In this document: one piece after another, positions 9,087-16,955 of the stretch
How the letters are laid out: the number at the start of each line of letters is the position of its first letter
Position numbering within the stretch: the first letter of the stretch is position 1
Assembly: GCA_944389495.1 (NCBI GenBank)
Contig: CALXMN010000005.1
Span: 48,518-112,517 of the forward strand
Length of the DNA: 64,000 nt
Reading direction: 5' to 3'
From: an uncultured Alphaproteobacteria bacterium
GTDB lineage: Bacteria > Pseudomonadota > Alphaproteobacteria > Rs-D84
Program-made: the position numbers and the translations under genes
The notes under the pieces: generated by a model
What the model was told of the DNA's origin: nothing
Seen by the model: only the letters and a program-made list of their open reading frames with translations
Databases searched by the model: none

Positions 9087-9635
9087 TTATTTCGTGGGCG
9101 CGATTATTATTGATTTTGTTCGTTCGTCTGGCTTGGACTTAGACTCCAGCGTTCCGCGATCGCCAATAATTTCCACAATACGCGCAAATAATTCTGGAAC
9201 GGCGTCCTTGCCGCGGGCCAAAACTTTTTTAGAACCACGGGTCATAACAGCAATTTTTACCTTGTTTCCATCACCCAAAAACTCGAACACCTTTTTCATT
9301 TTTATATTTAAATCATTTTCTTCGATAAAGGGTTTTACCCAAACCTCTTTCATTTCGATGCTTTTTTGATTTTTTCGTGCCTCGGATGCGCGCTTTTTCT
9401 GTTCGTATTTATATTTACCATAGTCCATTATTTTGGTAATTGGGGTTGCACCATTCGAACTGATTTCCACCAAATCAAGTCCCGCATCCGACGCCATCTG
9501 TAATGCATTAGACGTCGGCATAACGCCCAAGTTTTGGCCGTTTTCATTAATTACCTGGACCGATTTTGCAAAAATTCGATTGTTTATGCGCGGGCCCGTA
9601 TCCCGACGATTATCACGGTTAAATTGCGGTTTAAT
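9087..9635 (-). CDS. infC: Translation initiation factor IF-3 with AUU start codon
   Basis: A 182-residue IF-3. The N-domain reads 'RINNRIFAKSVQVINENGQNLGVMP', and the C-domain holds 'VKIAVMTRGSKKVLARG'. The only start that keeps the N-domain is ATT at 9635: an AAAAGGAG ribosome-binding site lies six bases before it, a TAA stop lies in frame 12 bases upstream, and there is no ATG or GTG between. The first ATG-like codons downstream would remove the N-domain. An AUU start is the hallmark of infC in E. coli, where IF-3 represses its own non-canonical start codon. rpmI-rplT is not adjacent here. Confidence 0.96.
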   Translation of the reverse strand: MKPQFNRDNRRDTGPRINNRIFAKSVQVINENGQNLGVMPTSNALQMASDAGLDLVEISSNGATPITKIMDYGKYKYEQKKRASEARKNQKSIEMKEVWVKPFIEENDLNIKMKKVFEFLGDGNKVKIAVMTRGSKKVLARGKDAVPELFARIVEIIGDRGTLESKSKPDERTKSIIIAPTK

Positions 9636-9673
9636 TGTATGCTCCTTTTAATATGATATAAGGCAATTATTAT

Positions 9674-10465
9674 CTATTTATCTGCGGTTTTCAACAAATT
9701 TTGCACTGTTTGCAACGCAATCCAGGCATCACGTTTTGCCGCGGGCTTTAACATCAAATAGTTTGGATGATAAATTGGCATTACACTTACACCATTTTCC
9801 AACATAACCGTCATACCGTGCCCACGGGGCAATGTAACACCCGCAACGCGGGCCGCCGCCAATGTCCCCAGTGTCAGTATAAATCGCGGATTTAACATCT
9901 CAATTATACGATTAACAAATGGACGTGCCAAATCAAGTTCTTGGTCCGTTGGTGTCCGCCCCCCGGGGGTGCGCCAAAATACAAGCGGTACAATCGACAC
10001 CATATCGCGCGACATACCAATCGCCGCCAACATCTTGTCCAACAATTCACCCGCCGCACCCGACAAAATCAAACCCGATGCATCATCTTCACCACCGGGA
10101 ATATCCGTTATAATTATCAAACCATTCGGATTGGGGGCAACGTGCGGTAAAACAACACGTGTTGCCCCACCCCGCAAAGGATGATTAAATTCTGAAATCA
10201 TTCGACATAATGCCGCCATATCCCCGGGCCGCGCCGCCATTGCTACCGCCGTTTCAACAGATATCGGCTGTTGCGGTGCAATTGGGGGGACAATTGATGT
10301 CTGGGTCCGGGTGGTACCCTGGGGCCTTGCGGATGCATTCCCCGGCGCCGTCCCGCCACCTTGAATTGTTGCCGCACGCGTCGCCGCCATCATCGCCATT
10401 GGAATATCGGTTATTTCCCATCGAACGCCCGACAATGTTAAATCACGCAAATCATAATCGACCAT
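9674..10465 (-). CDS. Uracil-DNA glycosylase family 4/5-like protein
   Basis: A 263-residue protein. After a low-complexity Ala/Gly/Pro/Thr linker (residues about 30-70), the C-terminal 170 residues fit the UDG superfamily. 'GLIIITDIPGGEDDASGLILSGAAGELLDKMLAAIGM' corresponds to motif 1 (GEAPG...GxPF), and 'MPIYHPNYLM' is the usual HPSYLL motif. The four cysteines of the family-4 iron-sulfur cluster are not in place: the first pair reads 'LCRMISEFNHPL' and the second region 'PLVFWRTPGGRTP'. It could remove uracil without a cluster or have another role. The start follows an AAGG site; pal is divergent. Confidence 0.75.
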   Translation of the reverse strand: MVDYDLRDLTLSGVRWEITDIPMAMMAATRAATIQGGGTAPGNASARPQGTTRTQTSIVPPIAPQQPISVETAVAMAARPGDMAALCRMISEFNHPLRGGATRVVLPHVAPNPNGLIIITDIPGGEDDASGLILSGAAGELLDKMLAAIGMSRDMVSIVPLVFWRTPGGRTPTDQELDLARPFVNRIIEMLNPRFILTLGTLAAARVAGVTLPRGHGMTVMLENGVSVMPIYHPNYLMLKPAAKRDAWIALQTVQNLLKTADK

Positions 10466-10478
10466 TTCGCCTTTTTCC

Positions 10479-10507
10479 TTGATTTTTCAAACCTTTTATT
10501 CTAAAAT
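10479..10507 (+). promoter_or_regulatory. Putative promoter of pal
   Basis: TTGATT and TAAAAT are separated by 17 bases, and the leader to the pal ATG is about 30 bases with GGGAG before the start. Confidence 0.6.
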
Positions 10508-10543
10508 AGACCACGAGTAACAGAAACTCAAGGGAGTATTTTC

Positions 10544-10960
10544 ATGAAAATAAAAAACTTTGCTATGTTGGCCGGGGTTGCGGGTTTATTGGCCGCCTGT
10601 GGTGGATCAACAATCGTTGAACCGGCTGATTTGAATGAACAACGCGTATTCTTTGCGTTTAATTCATCTGAAATTTCTGATGAATCACGCGATAACCTGT
10701 TGGGCCAGGCGTTGTATATGAAAAATCACGAAGATGTAAAAATCCAAATCGCGGGTAACTGTGACGAACGCGGTTCCACGGAATACAACCTGGCGCTGGG
10801 CGCACGTCGTGCAAACGCGGCCAAGGAAGTATTGGTCAACGATGGTATCGATGCGGCACGTATTTCCACAATTTCTTATGGTAAAGAACGTCCATTGGTC
10901 CAGGGTACCGGTGAAGAAGTTTGGAAATGGAATCGTAACGCCACAACAACAGTTAAATAA
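10544..10960 (+). CDS. pal: Peptidoglycan-associated lipoprotein Pal
   Basis: A 138-residue lipoprotein. A signal peptide ends in the lipobox LLAAC (acylated Cys19). The OmpA-like domain follows with 'FAFNSSEISDESRDNL' and the peptidoglycan-binding block 'GNCDERGSTEYNLALGARRANAAKEVL'. Pal tethers the outer membrane to peptidoglycan with TolB. The usual tolQRAB neighbours are absent, so this is a single-gene unit with its own promoter and terminator. The ATG follows GGGAG. Confidence 0.95.
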   Translation: MKIKNFAMLAGVAGLLAACGGSTIVEPADLNEQRVFFAFNSSEISDESRDNLLGQALYMKNHEDVKIQIAGNCDERGSTEYNLALGARRANAAKEVLVNDGIDAARISTISYGKERPLVQGTGEEVWKWNRNATTTVK

Positions 10961-10982
10961 TTGTTGTAAAATTTGTTACAAA

Positions 10983-11009
10983 AAACACCGGCATTTGCCG
11001 GTGTTTTTA
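10983..11009 (+). terminator. Terminator after pal
   Basis: A perfect ACACCGGC/GCCGGTGT stem with a short ATTT loop is followed by TTTTATATTTTTTT. Confidence 0.85.
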
Positions 11010-11040
11010 TATATTTTTTTGTAAATAATTACATAAATAT

Positions 11041-11068
11041 AAAAAGCCGGTTTTTACCGGCCTTTTTT
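11041..11068. terminator. Bidirectional terminator between pal and parB
   Basis: AAGCCGG-TTTTTA-CCGGCCTT is flanked by A-run and T-run and lies just past the parB stop. It can end transcripts from both sides. Confidence 0.75.
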
Positions 11069-11075
11069 ACATTTT

Positions 11076-11951
11076 TTATTTGGTCAATTTTTCAACCAGT
11101 TCGTTTAACTGGGTACGGGTGGAAAAAGACAACACCAACTGCCCCGCCCCGCCCCGCCGCTCGCGCAGGGTAACAGGAACACCCAATGCCGTTGATATAC
11201 GGGTTTCGATTTCACGAACCGTCGTTGCATCTATGGTCTTGGCCGAATATGAACGTCCGGTTGTTTTGCGTGCACCGTCACGAACCATCTTTTCTGTTTC
11301 AGAAACAGACATTTTTTTCTCTATAATCTTGTGCGCCATTGCCGTTGGATTTTCTGCAACCGCAATCGTGCGTGCGTGCGATGCGGATAATTCGCCACGC
11401 GACACCATATCTTTGACATCAGATGGTAAAGAATCAAGACGCATAATATTACGAATATAACTTTCTGATTTACCGATTAAACGCGCAACATCAGATAATT
11501 CATATCCACATTTTTCCATTATGTTTTTATATGCGTTGCCCTCTTCTATTGGGTTAAGATTTTCACGCTGGACATTTTCGATTAATGCGATTTCCATCGC
11601 GTTTTCGGGTGTGATTTGTTTTATCAACGCCGGAATTTCGGTTAAACCGGCCAACTTGGTTGCCCGATATCGACGTTCGCCCGCAACAATTTCATACATA
11701 TACGGGCGCCCGGCCACCGCACGCAACAGAATTGGTTGTAAAACCCCCTTTTCTTTAATCGATGCCGCCAAATCAGCCAACTCTTCTTCGGTAAAAGTTT
11801 TACGTGGCTGGTCTGGATTTGCGCCAATTTGTGCCAAAGGAATTTGCTTTACCACGACACGCTCTGCCCCCGTTAAAATAGATATATCCGGTATATTTCC
11901 CATTTCCTGTTTTAAATCCGCAAGGCCACGCCCCAACCCAAATTTAGACAT
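11076..11951 (-). CDS. parB: Chromosome-partitioning protein ParB
   Basis: A 291-residue ParB/Spo0J protein. The N-terminal CTP-binding domain has 'GERRYRATKLAGL' and 'ENVQRENLNPIEEG'. The central HTH domain ('LSDVARLIGKSESYIRNIMRL') reads parS, and the C-terminal dimer domain ends 'RTQLNELVEKLTK'. It loads at parS and spreads as a clamp. It starts 3 bases after parA stops, with an AAGGGGG site, so parAB is one operon. A parS-like palindrome lies 1.9 kb upstream at the end of rsmG. Confidence 0.96.
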   Translation of the reverse strand: MSKFGLGRGLADLKQEMGNIPDISILTGAERVVVKQIPLAQIGANPDQPRKTFTEEELADLAASIKEKGVLQPILLRAVAGRPYMYEIVAGERRYRATKLAGLTEIPALIKQITPENAMEIALIENVQRENLNPIEEGNAYKNIMEKCGYELSDVARLIGKSESYIRNIMRLDSLPSDVKDMVSRGELSASHARTIAVAENPTAMAHKIIEKKMSVSETEKMVRDGARKTTGRSYSAKTIDATTVREIETRISTALGVPVTLRERRGGAGQLVLSFSTRTQLNELVEKLTK

Positions 11952-11954
11952 TTA

Positions 11955-12728
11955 TTATACCCCCTTTTCCAGACGTTCCACCACCTCGGTCGCGACACGC
12001 AAATATGCCTGGGCGCCGGTTGAATTAAAATCGTAAACCAATGCAGGAATGCCGTGACTGGGTGCCTCGGACACGCGCACATTGCGTGGAATTACGGTCG
12101 TAAATACGGCATTACCAAACGTGTTACGAACATCTGCCTCTGCTTCGCGCGTTTGACCGTAACGCCTGTCGTACATTGTTAATAGCACACCAAGTATTTC
12201 CAGTTCAGGGTTCCATTTTTCACGTATGCCACGAATATTATTTACAAGATGTGTTATTCCTTCAAGTGCGTAAAATTCACACTGTAATGGGATAATCACA
12301 TTGTTTGCCGTGGTCAGCGCATTTAATGTTAAAAAACCCAACGCAGGTGGACAATCCAACAATATATAATCATAAAACTCGTACAAAGGCATCAACGCGT
12401 CACGCAGACGATATTCACGATTTTCCATATCTAATAAATCCACTTCGGCCCCGGCAAGCGCAATCGAAGACGGCATAATATGTAATCCTGATATTGTCGT
12501 TGATAAAACATTATCTGCAGCCTTGGCCGTCCCCATAATCACACCATAAACACTTTGTGGATGTGCGGCACGTACAAAACCCAAACCCGTTCCGGCATTA
12601 CCCTGGGGATCCAAATCGACCAATAAAACACGCTTTTTAATAGACGCCAATGACGTTGCCAAGTTTATGGCAGTCGTGGTTTTTCCAACCCCGCCCTTTT
12701 GATTTGCAAATGCAATTATTTCCACCAT
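11955..12728 (-). CDS. parA: Chromosome-partitioning ATPase ParA (Soj)
   Basis: A 257-residue ParA. The deviant Walker A 'KGGVGKTTTAINLATSLA' is at the very N-terminus, so it is the small chromosomal Soj type with no HTH extension. 'VLLVDLDPQGNAGTGLG' and 'YILLDCPPALGFLTLNAL' are the A' and B motifs. The ATG at 12728 (MVEIIAFANQ) follows GAGG; an upstream in-frame reading adds 23 residues that do not fit the family. rsmG, usually the adjacent gene, is separated by a gene on the other strand. Confidence 0.95.
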   Translation of the reverse strand: MVEIIAFANQKGGVGKTTTAINLATSLASIKKRVLLVDLDPQGNAGTGLGFVRAAHPQSVYGVIMGTAKAADNVLSTTISGLHIMPSSIALAGAEVDLLDMENREYRLRDALMPLYEFYDYILLDCPPALGFLTLNALTTANNVIIPLQCEFYALEGITHLVNNIRGIREKWNPELEILGVLLTMYDRRYGQTREAEADVRNTFGNAVFTTVIPRNVRVSEAPSHGIPALVYDFNSTGAQAYLRVATEVVERLEKGV

Positions 12729-12848
12729 ATATTTTAACCTCGAACTTTTTAATCTTTTAACAAAATCAGAATAGAATAAAGCCGTATATCGGGTCAAGAC
12801 AATTATATTTTACAAATAAAAATCAACTCTTAACAATGAATTACACCC

Positions 12849-12864
12849 TGTTTCATATGAAATA
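12849..12864. promoter_or_regulatory. Degenerate parS-like palindrome upstream of parA
   Basis: TGTTTCATATGAAATA matches the parS consensus TGTTTCACGTGAAACA at 13 of 16 positions and keeps the palindrome, but has lost the central CG. It lies about 120 bases upstream of parA. Confidence 0.35.
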
Positions 12865-12907
12865 TAAAACAGATTGACAAATTGTGTTTTTGGACTATAT
12901 TTGTAAT

Positions 12908-13825
12908 ATGAATTTAAAAATACTTTATTCTTTGGCGACAACGATTATTATTGGCACAAGTATAATAAGCCATCAAGATAACGAATCGTTTTTACAAAAA
13001 AGACCGGTAAATACCGGCCCAAAATTATTTAATACATACATTCATATCGAAACAGACACAATCGTTATAACCGATGATATGATAAAAAATAAAAATATCG
13101 TTGCCGGCGGAATATATTTCCCATACCTGGGGACGATAAAAGTAAACTATATGATTACAAAAACCGACTGTGCCAAAACCAGGTATTTTTGCAGAACCAA
13201 CAATGCACAAATTCCGTTAACAATTCGACACGAAACAGAACACGCACGTAAAACAAACCTGACAAAAAACACGTGGCACTATCCGCCTGCAACGCGTGGT
13301 GCAATCGCCGCACAAAACGAAATCATTGCGCCCGCCGCAGAAATCATCGAGGCACTTGATTACCGATACAAAACAGGCACACCATACCCCACGCCAAAAA
13401 ACTTTATTCGTCGGGCCAACAAAAAAATATTGGGCATCGTTGCAAAATATAACTTGGACTGGCCATTGGATTTCAATAATCCAAAAATCGCAACAATTAT
13501 TATACAGTGCGCCACAGAACAATTTCTGTCTGAAATTAATCGCGGCGTATATCGCAATACGATTCTGCACGCAGTCGAGCAAGAACCATCTGAACGCTAT
13601 TACATAACCAACAATCTGTGCAATAATTTGAACGCCGTAATGTTTAATCCCCAATGGGATGCGTGGGCCCCGCTGTGGGAATTCACATCTATACGTGGTC
13701 CGGTTAATTTATGGAACGCAACAAATGACACACAACATAAAAAACTTACAAATACAGTCGATTCGATTGTTCGCACAATCGCCGGCCAAAAAGCATCTTT
13801 TTTAAAACTTGTAAAAACATACTAG
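12908..13825 (+). CDS. Secreted or anchored protein with HExxH motif, function unknown
   Basis: A 305-residue protein when started at the ATG at 12908; a GTG eight codons earlier is possible. Residues 3-25 form a signal or anchor segment (LKILYSLATTIIIGTSII). 'TIRHETEHARK' at residues 108-112 is an HExxH motif of zinc metallopeptidase type, close to two Cys residues ('CAKTRYFC'). The rest matches no family I know. It interrupts the usual rsmG-parA-parB order and lies on the opposite strand. A CCGG palindrome of the genome's terminator type is embedded in its early coding sequence. Peptidase activity is only an inference. Confidence 0.6.
   Translation: MNLKILYSLATTIIIGTSIISHQDNESFLQKRPVNTGPKLFNTYIHIETDTIVITDDMIKNKNIVAGGIYFPYLGTIKVNYMITKTDCAKTRYFCRTNNAQIPLTIRHETEHARKTNLTKNTWHYPPATRGAIAAQNEIIAPAAEIIEALDYRYKTGTPYPTPKNFIRRANKKILGIVAKYNLDWPLDFNNPKIATIIIQCATEQFLSEINRGVYRNTILHAVEQEPSERYYITNNLCNNLNAVMFNPQWDAWAPLWEFTSIRGPVNLWNATNDTQHKKLTNTVDSIVRTIAGQKASFLKLVKTY
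13002..13020 (-). repeat. CCGG palindrome inside the HExxH gene, minus-oriented terminator-like
   Basis: ACCGGTAAATACCGGCCC is nearly identical to the intergenic terminator at 52761-52780. On the minus strand it is followed by CTTTTTTG, so it could stop transcripts arriving from rsmG before parA. Confidence 0.5.
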
Positions 13826-13842
13826 TATCAAATGGTTATACG

Positions 13843-14415
13843 CTATTTCACGTGAAATTTCCGGCAATTTTTAATAATTATTATAAAGCCATCACCCGTT
13901 TCAGACGGCAATAATTCATAATCAAATTTATATTTGCGCTTTGCCACATCTATTTCGTTTTGAATTTCCCGGCCTTTTAGTAAAAAAAGCCGGCAGCCAG
14001 TTTTACCGACATAGTCCAAAATTTTTACCAGCGGTGCAAATGCACGTGCAGTAAAAACAGTTTTGTTGCCGTGGGGCAGGGTGGGTATATAGTTTTCTAT
14101 ACGACCGTGATATATCGTTAAATTATCCAGTTTTAACTCATCTTTTACCGCATTCAAAAACAAAACTTTTTTGCCGATCGATTCTGTACACACAACCGAC
14201 CAACCCAATATAGCAAGAACAACCCCGGGAAATCCAGCACCACTGCCCAAATCAATAACCCGGACATCGGCCGGTAAAACCCGGGCCAATTGCGCACAAT
14301 CGGCAAAATGACGCGTCTCTAAATTATCCAAAGTACTGGGCGCAACAAGATTCATTCGCCCAGACCACGAACGCAGCATTTCGGCATATCGGTCAAATTT
14401 CGCTTTATTATTCAT
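13843..14415 (-). CDS. rsmG: 16S rRNA (guanine(527)-N7)-methyltransferase RsmG
   Basis: A 190-residue class I methyltransferase. 'VRVIDLGSGAGFPGVVLAI' is the AdoMet-binding motif I, and 'MNLVAPSTLDNLETRHFADCAQL' is the conserved GidB N-terminal block. It methylates G527 of 16S rRNA; its loss in other bacteria gives low-level streptomycin resistance. Its last codons (KFHVK) are written by the parS-like palindrome. It is divergent from the TPR gene, with 26 bases between. Confidence 0.94.
   Translation of the reverse strand: MNNKAKFDRYAEMLRSWSGRMNLVAPSTLDNLETRHFADCAQLARVLPADVRVIDLGSGAGFPGVVLAILGWSVVCTESIGKKVLFLNAVKDELKLDNLTIYHGRIENYIPTLPHGNKTVFTARAFAPLVKILDYVGKTGCRLFLLKGREIQNEIDVAKRKYKFDYELLPSETGDGFIIIIKNCRKFHVK
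13844..13859. promoter_or_regulatory. parS-like centromere site
   Basis: TATTTCACGTGAAATT contains the perfect 12-base core TTTCACGTGAAA of parS (consensus TGTTTCACGTGAAACA). It overlaps the stop of rsmG, about 1.1 kb from parA. Location near parAB and the intact core make ParB binding likely. Confidence 0.7.
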
Positions 14416-14441
14416 AAAGTTTATTGTAGCATAATTTTAGT

Positions 14442-16058
14442 ATGAAAAAAGCAGAAACATTATTTATTGGTGTCGCACTGGTTGCCGTTATTACAATTAC
14501 GGGCGGTGCGTTTTGGTATCACAGCCGGCTACGCGACACAGCACAAACACACGAATATCAAACAACACAATACGGCGCATTTTTGGCGGCACAACACGCA
14601 ATTTATGTTAACGACTTTGACAATGCGGCGCAATTTGCGGGACAATTAACGGATACCGATTATCCGATTGTGCAATCAACAAAATTTCTGTCAGAATTTC
14701 TTGGCGGAAATATGCCCGATGGCGTAATCGTACTGGAAGAAGAAAAAACAACTGCGTCACGTCTTATTTATGATGCGTATTTAGTACAAAATGATAAATG
14801 GGATGAATTGTACAATCGTCATAAAAAGGACGAATCTGCATTGGCCGCACCATTGCGTATATGGTCATCTGTTGCAACAGGGCACGAAAAAGACGCATTA
14901 AAATTTATACAAGAATTGCCAACAAATGAATCCTGGAAAAACTTTGTTAGTGGACAAATTTATGCAGAAAATGGCAACGTCGACAAGGCGTCTGAATATT
15001 TTTCCAAGGTTCGTGTGGACTTTATGAACATCAACGACTATTTGTATATTATGTCGTTTTATCATCATAATAACCTTATGGATGCGGCACACGAATTGCA
15101 CGATGAATTTACCGCGCGACCGGGCGGAATGTATATGTTGGATTACAATAATATTCCGGATTGGTCGATGTTTTCGGGATATAAAAATGCATTGGCGTTC
15201 AGTTTGGTGCAAACGGTTTCACATACCCAGATTATGATGTATTCTGATTTAGCAATTTTATTGTTGCGTTTTGCACAAATAACAAGTACGGAATTCGGCC
15301 AAAAAAGTGATGCGGTAAATTATTATCTGGGACAATTTTTTTATAATAATATCGGGGATTTTGATAAATATTTCAGCAAAATTTCCAAAGACAGTCCTTT
15401 TTATCTATTTGCGGTTTTGCGCCAATGTGAACAAAACGGAAATATAGATGTCCTTTACGATGCCGTTGACGAAAATCCTTTGTTCGTGCCTGCAATTAAT
15501 AAATTGATTGCGTACAACGTACAAAACGGGAAAAAACGTGCCGCATTGCGTGTTGTTAATATGGCGTTGGACGATGAAAATCTGAACGATACGGGGCGCG
15601 CATTTTTCCAAAAGAGCAGGGCACACATATATTATATGTTTGGCGATTTAGAAGCGGCACAAAATGATTTGCACGAAGCATCCAGTGTATTGCCATTGGA
15701 TGGGGAAATTTTATCTTTACAGGCAAAAATTTGGGCAACCCAGGGACGCGAAATTGAAAATGCATATGACTATGCAATGACATTGGTTCGCGGTGATCCG
15801 ACCGATATTATGGCGTGGGATACACTGGGGCGGGTTATAGCCGTACGTGAAGGCATTGAACCTGCACTGGACGTTTTGGTTCGGGTTGGCGAAGTTTCCG
15901 CCACGTGTTCATCTTTGTTTGAACAGTTGGGGGATTTGTACGTTGCGGCGGGCGACGAAAAACAGGCGCGGGATGCGTACACGCGCGCAATTGATTTATC
16001 AGATGATGGATTGGTCGTTGTTCCGCAAATAAAAAAGAAACTAAGGGAAATAAAATGA
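14442..16058 (+). CDS. Membrane-anchored TPR protein
   Basis: A 538-residue protein. Residues 5-25 form one membrane segment (AETLFIGVALVAVITITGGAF). The rest is a chain of helical pairs, with clear TPR units near the C-terminus ('GDLEAAQNDLHEASSVLPLDGEI' and 'SSLFEQLGDLYVAAGDEKQARDAYTRAIDLSDDG'). It is likely a periplasmic scaffold anchored in the inner membrane; substrate unknown. Its stop overlaps the gpsA start (ATGA), so they are translationally coupled. No peptidase or kinase motif is visible. Confidence 0.8.
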   Translation: MKKAETLFIGVALVAVITITGGAFWYHSRLRDTAQTHEYQTTQYGAFLAAQHAIYVNDFDNAAQFAGQLTDTDYPIVQSTKFLSEFLGGNMPDGVIVLEEEKTTASRLIYDAYLVQNDKWDELYNRHKKDESALAAPLRIWSSVATGHEKDALKFIQELPTNESWKNFVSGQIYAENGNVDKASEYFSKVRVDFMNINDYLYIMSFYHHNNLMDAAHELHDEFTARPGGMYMLDYNNIPDWSMFSGYKNALAFSLVQTVSHTQIMMYSDLAILLLRFAQITSTEFGQKSDAVNYYLGQFFYNNIGDFDKYFSKISKDSPFYLFAVLRQCEQNGNIDVLYDAVDENPLFVPAINKLIAYNVQNGKKRAALRVVNMALDDENLNDTGRAFFQKSRAHIYYMFGDLEAAQNDLHEASSVLPLDGEILSLQAKIWATQGREIENAYDYAMTLVRGDPTDIMAWDTLGRVIAVREGIEPALDVLVRVGEVSATCSSLFEQLGDLYVAAGDEKQARDAYTRAIDLSDDGLVVVPQIKKKLREIK

Positions 16059-16918
16059 AAGTTGGCGTAATTGGTGCCGGGGCGTGGGGAACCGCGCTGG
16101 CGATTATTTCTGCGCGCGGTGGCGCAGATGTTACGTTGTGGTCTTATGACGGAAATTGCAAGCAATTTGATGATGTTGAAATGCCAGAAAAAATAAAAAT
16201 AACACGCGAAATCGCAGATGTTGCAAATTGCGATGCATGGCTGATTGTTACACCGGCCGCATTCTTTCGAGAAACATTGCGCGGGGCCGCAAAATTTTAT
16301 AACAATCAACCAATTATCATTTGTACCAAGGGCGCAGAAAGCACAACCGGTAATTTTATGTCTGAAATTATGACAAACGAATTACCCGCCGCTGTGGACT
16401 TTGGCGTATTGTCTGGTCCGCAATTCGCGGCCGAGGTTGCCCGTGGCGTTCCAACGGGATCCACACTGGCCGGAACATCACGTGCAATAAATGCGGGTCG
16501 GGAAATTTTAAATAAATTATACCTGAACCCAAGTGATGATATTATCGGCACAGAAATGTGCGGTGTTGGAAAAAACGCGGTTGCATTAATATGTGGATAC
16601 AATTCCGTTGCGGCGGGTGGTGAAAATGAACGCGCAATGATATTTACACGTGCCTGGGGCGAGGTGATGGAACTTGGGCTGAGGTGCGGGGCAAAAATGC
16701 GTACATTTTTGGATTTGTGCGGAATAGGGGACTTGTTCCTGTCGGCAACATCGGCAACCAGCCGTAATTATGCAGGCGGAATGGCAATCGCACGTGGTGA
16801 AAAACCCGCCGGTACGGTCGAAGGGATATTTGCACTGGCCGGGTTAATTCGTCGCGCAAAATCAATGGGGGTTGAAACACCGGTATTAATCGAAATGCAA
16901 AAGAAAATGGGACTGTAA
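16055..16918 (+). CDS. gpsA: Glycerol-3-phosphate dehydrogenase [NAD(P)+]
   Basis: A 287-residue GpsA that reduces dihydroxyacetone phosphate to sn-glycerol-3-phosphate, the backbone of phospholipids. 'VGVIGAGAWGTALAIISA' is the Rossmann dinucleotide motif, 'IICTKGAES' is the second conserved block, and 'GVGKNAVALICGYNSV' carries the catalytic Lys. At 287 residues it is shorter than the usual 320-340, mostly in loops. Start overlaps the TPR gene by four bases. A terminator follows directly. Confidence 0.93.
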   Translation: MKVGVIGAGAWGTALAIISARGGADVTLWSYDGNCKQFDDVEMPEKIKITREIADVANCDAWLIVTPAAFFRETLRGAAKFYNNQPIIICTKGAESTTGNFMSEIMTNELPAAVDFGVLSGPQFAAEVARGVPTGSTLAGTSRAINAGREILNKLYLNPSDDIIGTEMCGVGKNAVALICGYNSVAAGGENERAMIFTRAWGEVMELGLRCGAKMRTFLDLCGIGDLFLSATSATSRNYAGGMAIARGEKPAGTVEGIFALAGLIRRAKSMGVETPVLIEMQKKMGL

Positions 16919-16927
16919 AAAATAATA

Positions 16928-16955
16928 AAAAACGCCGGTGTTTGCCGGCATTTTT
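16928..16955. terminator. Bidirectional terminator between gpsA and the radical SAM gene
   Basis: GCCGG-TGTTTG-CCGGC is flanked by an A-run on the left and TTTTTTT on the right, between two convergent stops. Confidence 0.75.

Noticed and set aside
8722..9369. 215-codon plus-strand frame across xseB and infC
   Set aside because: It runs antisense through two real genes and a terminator, with a composition unlike a folded protein.
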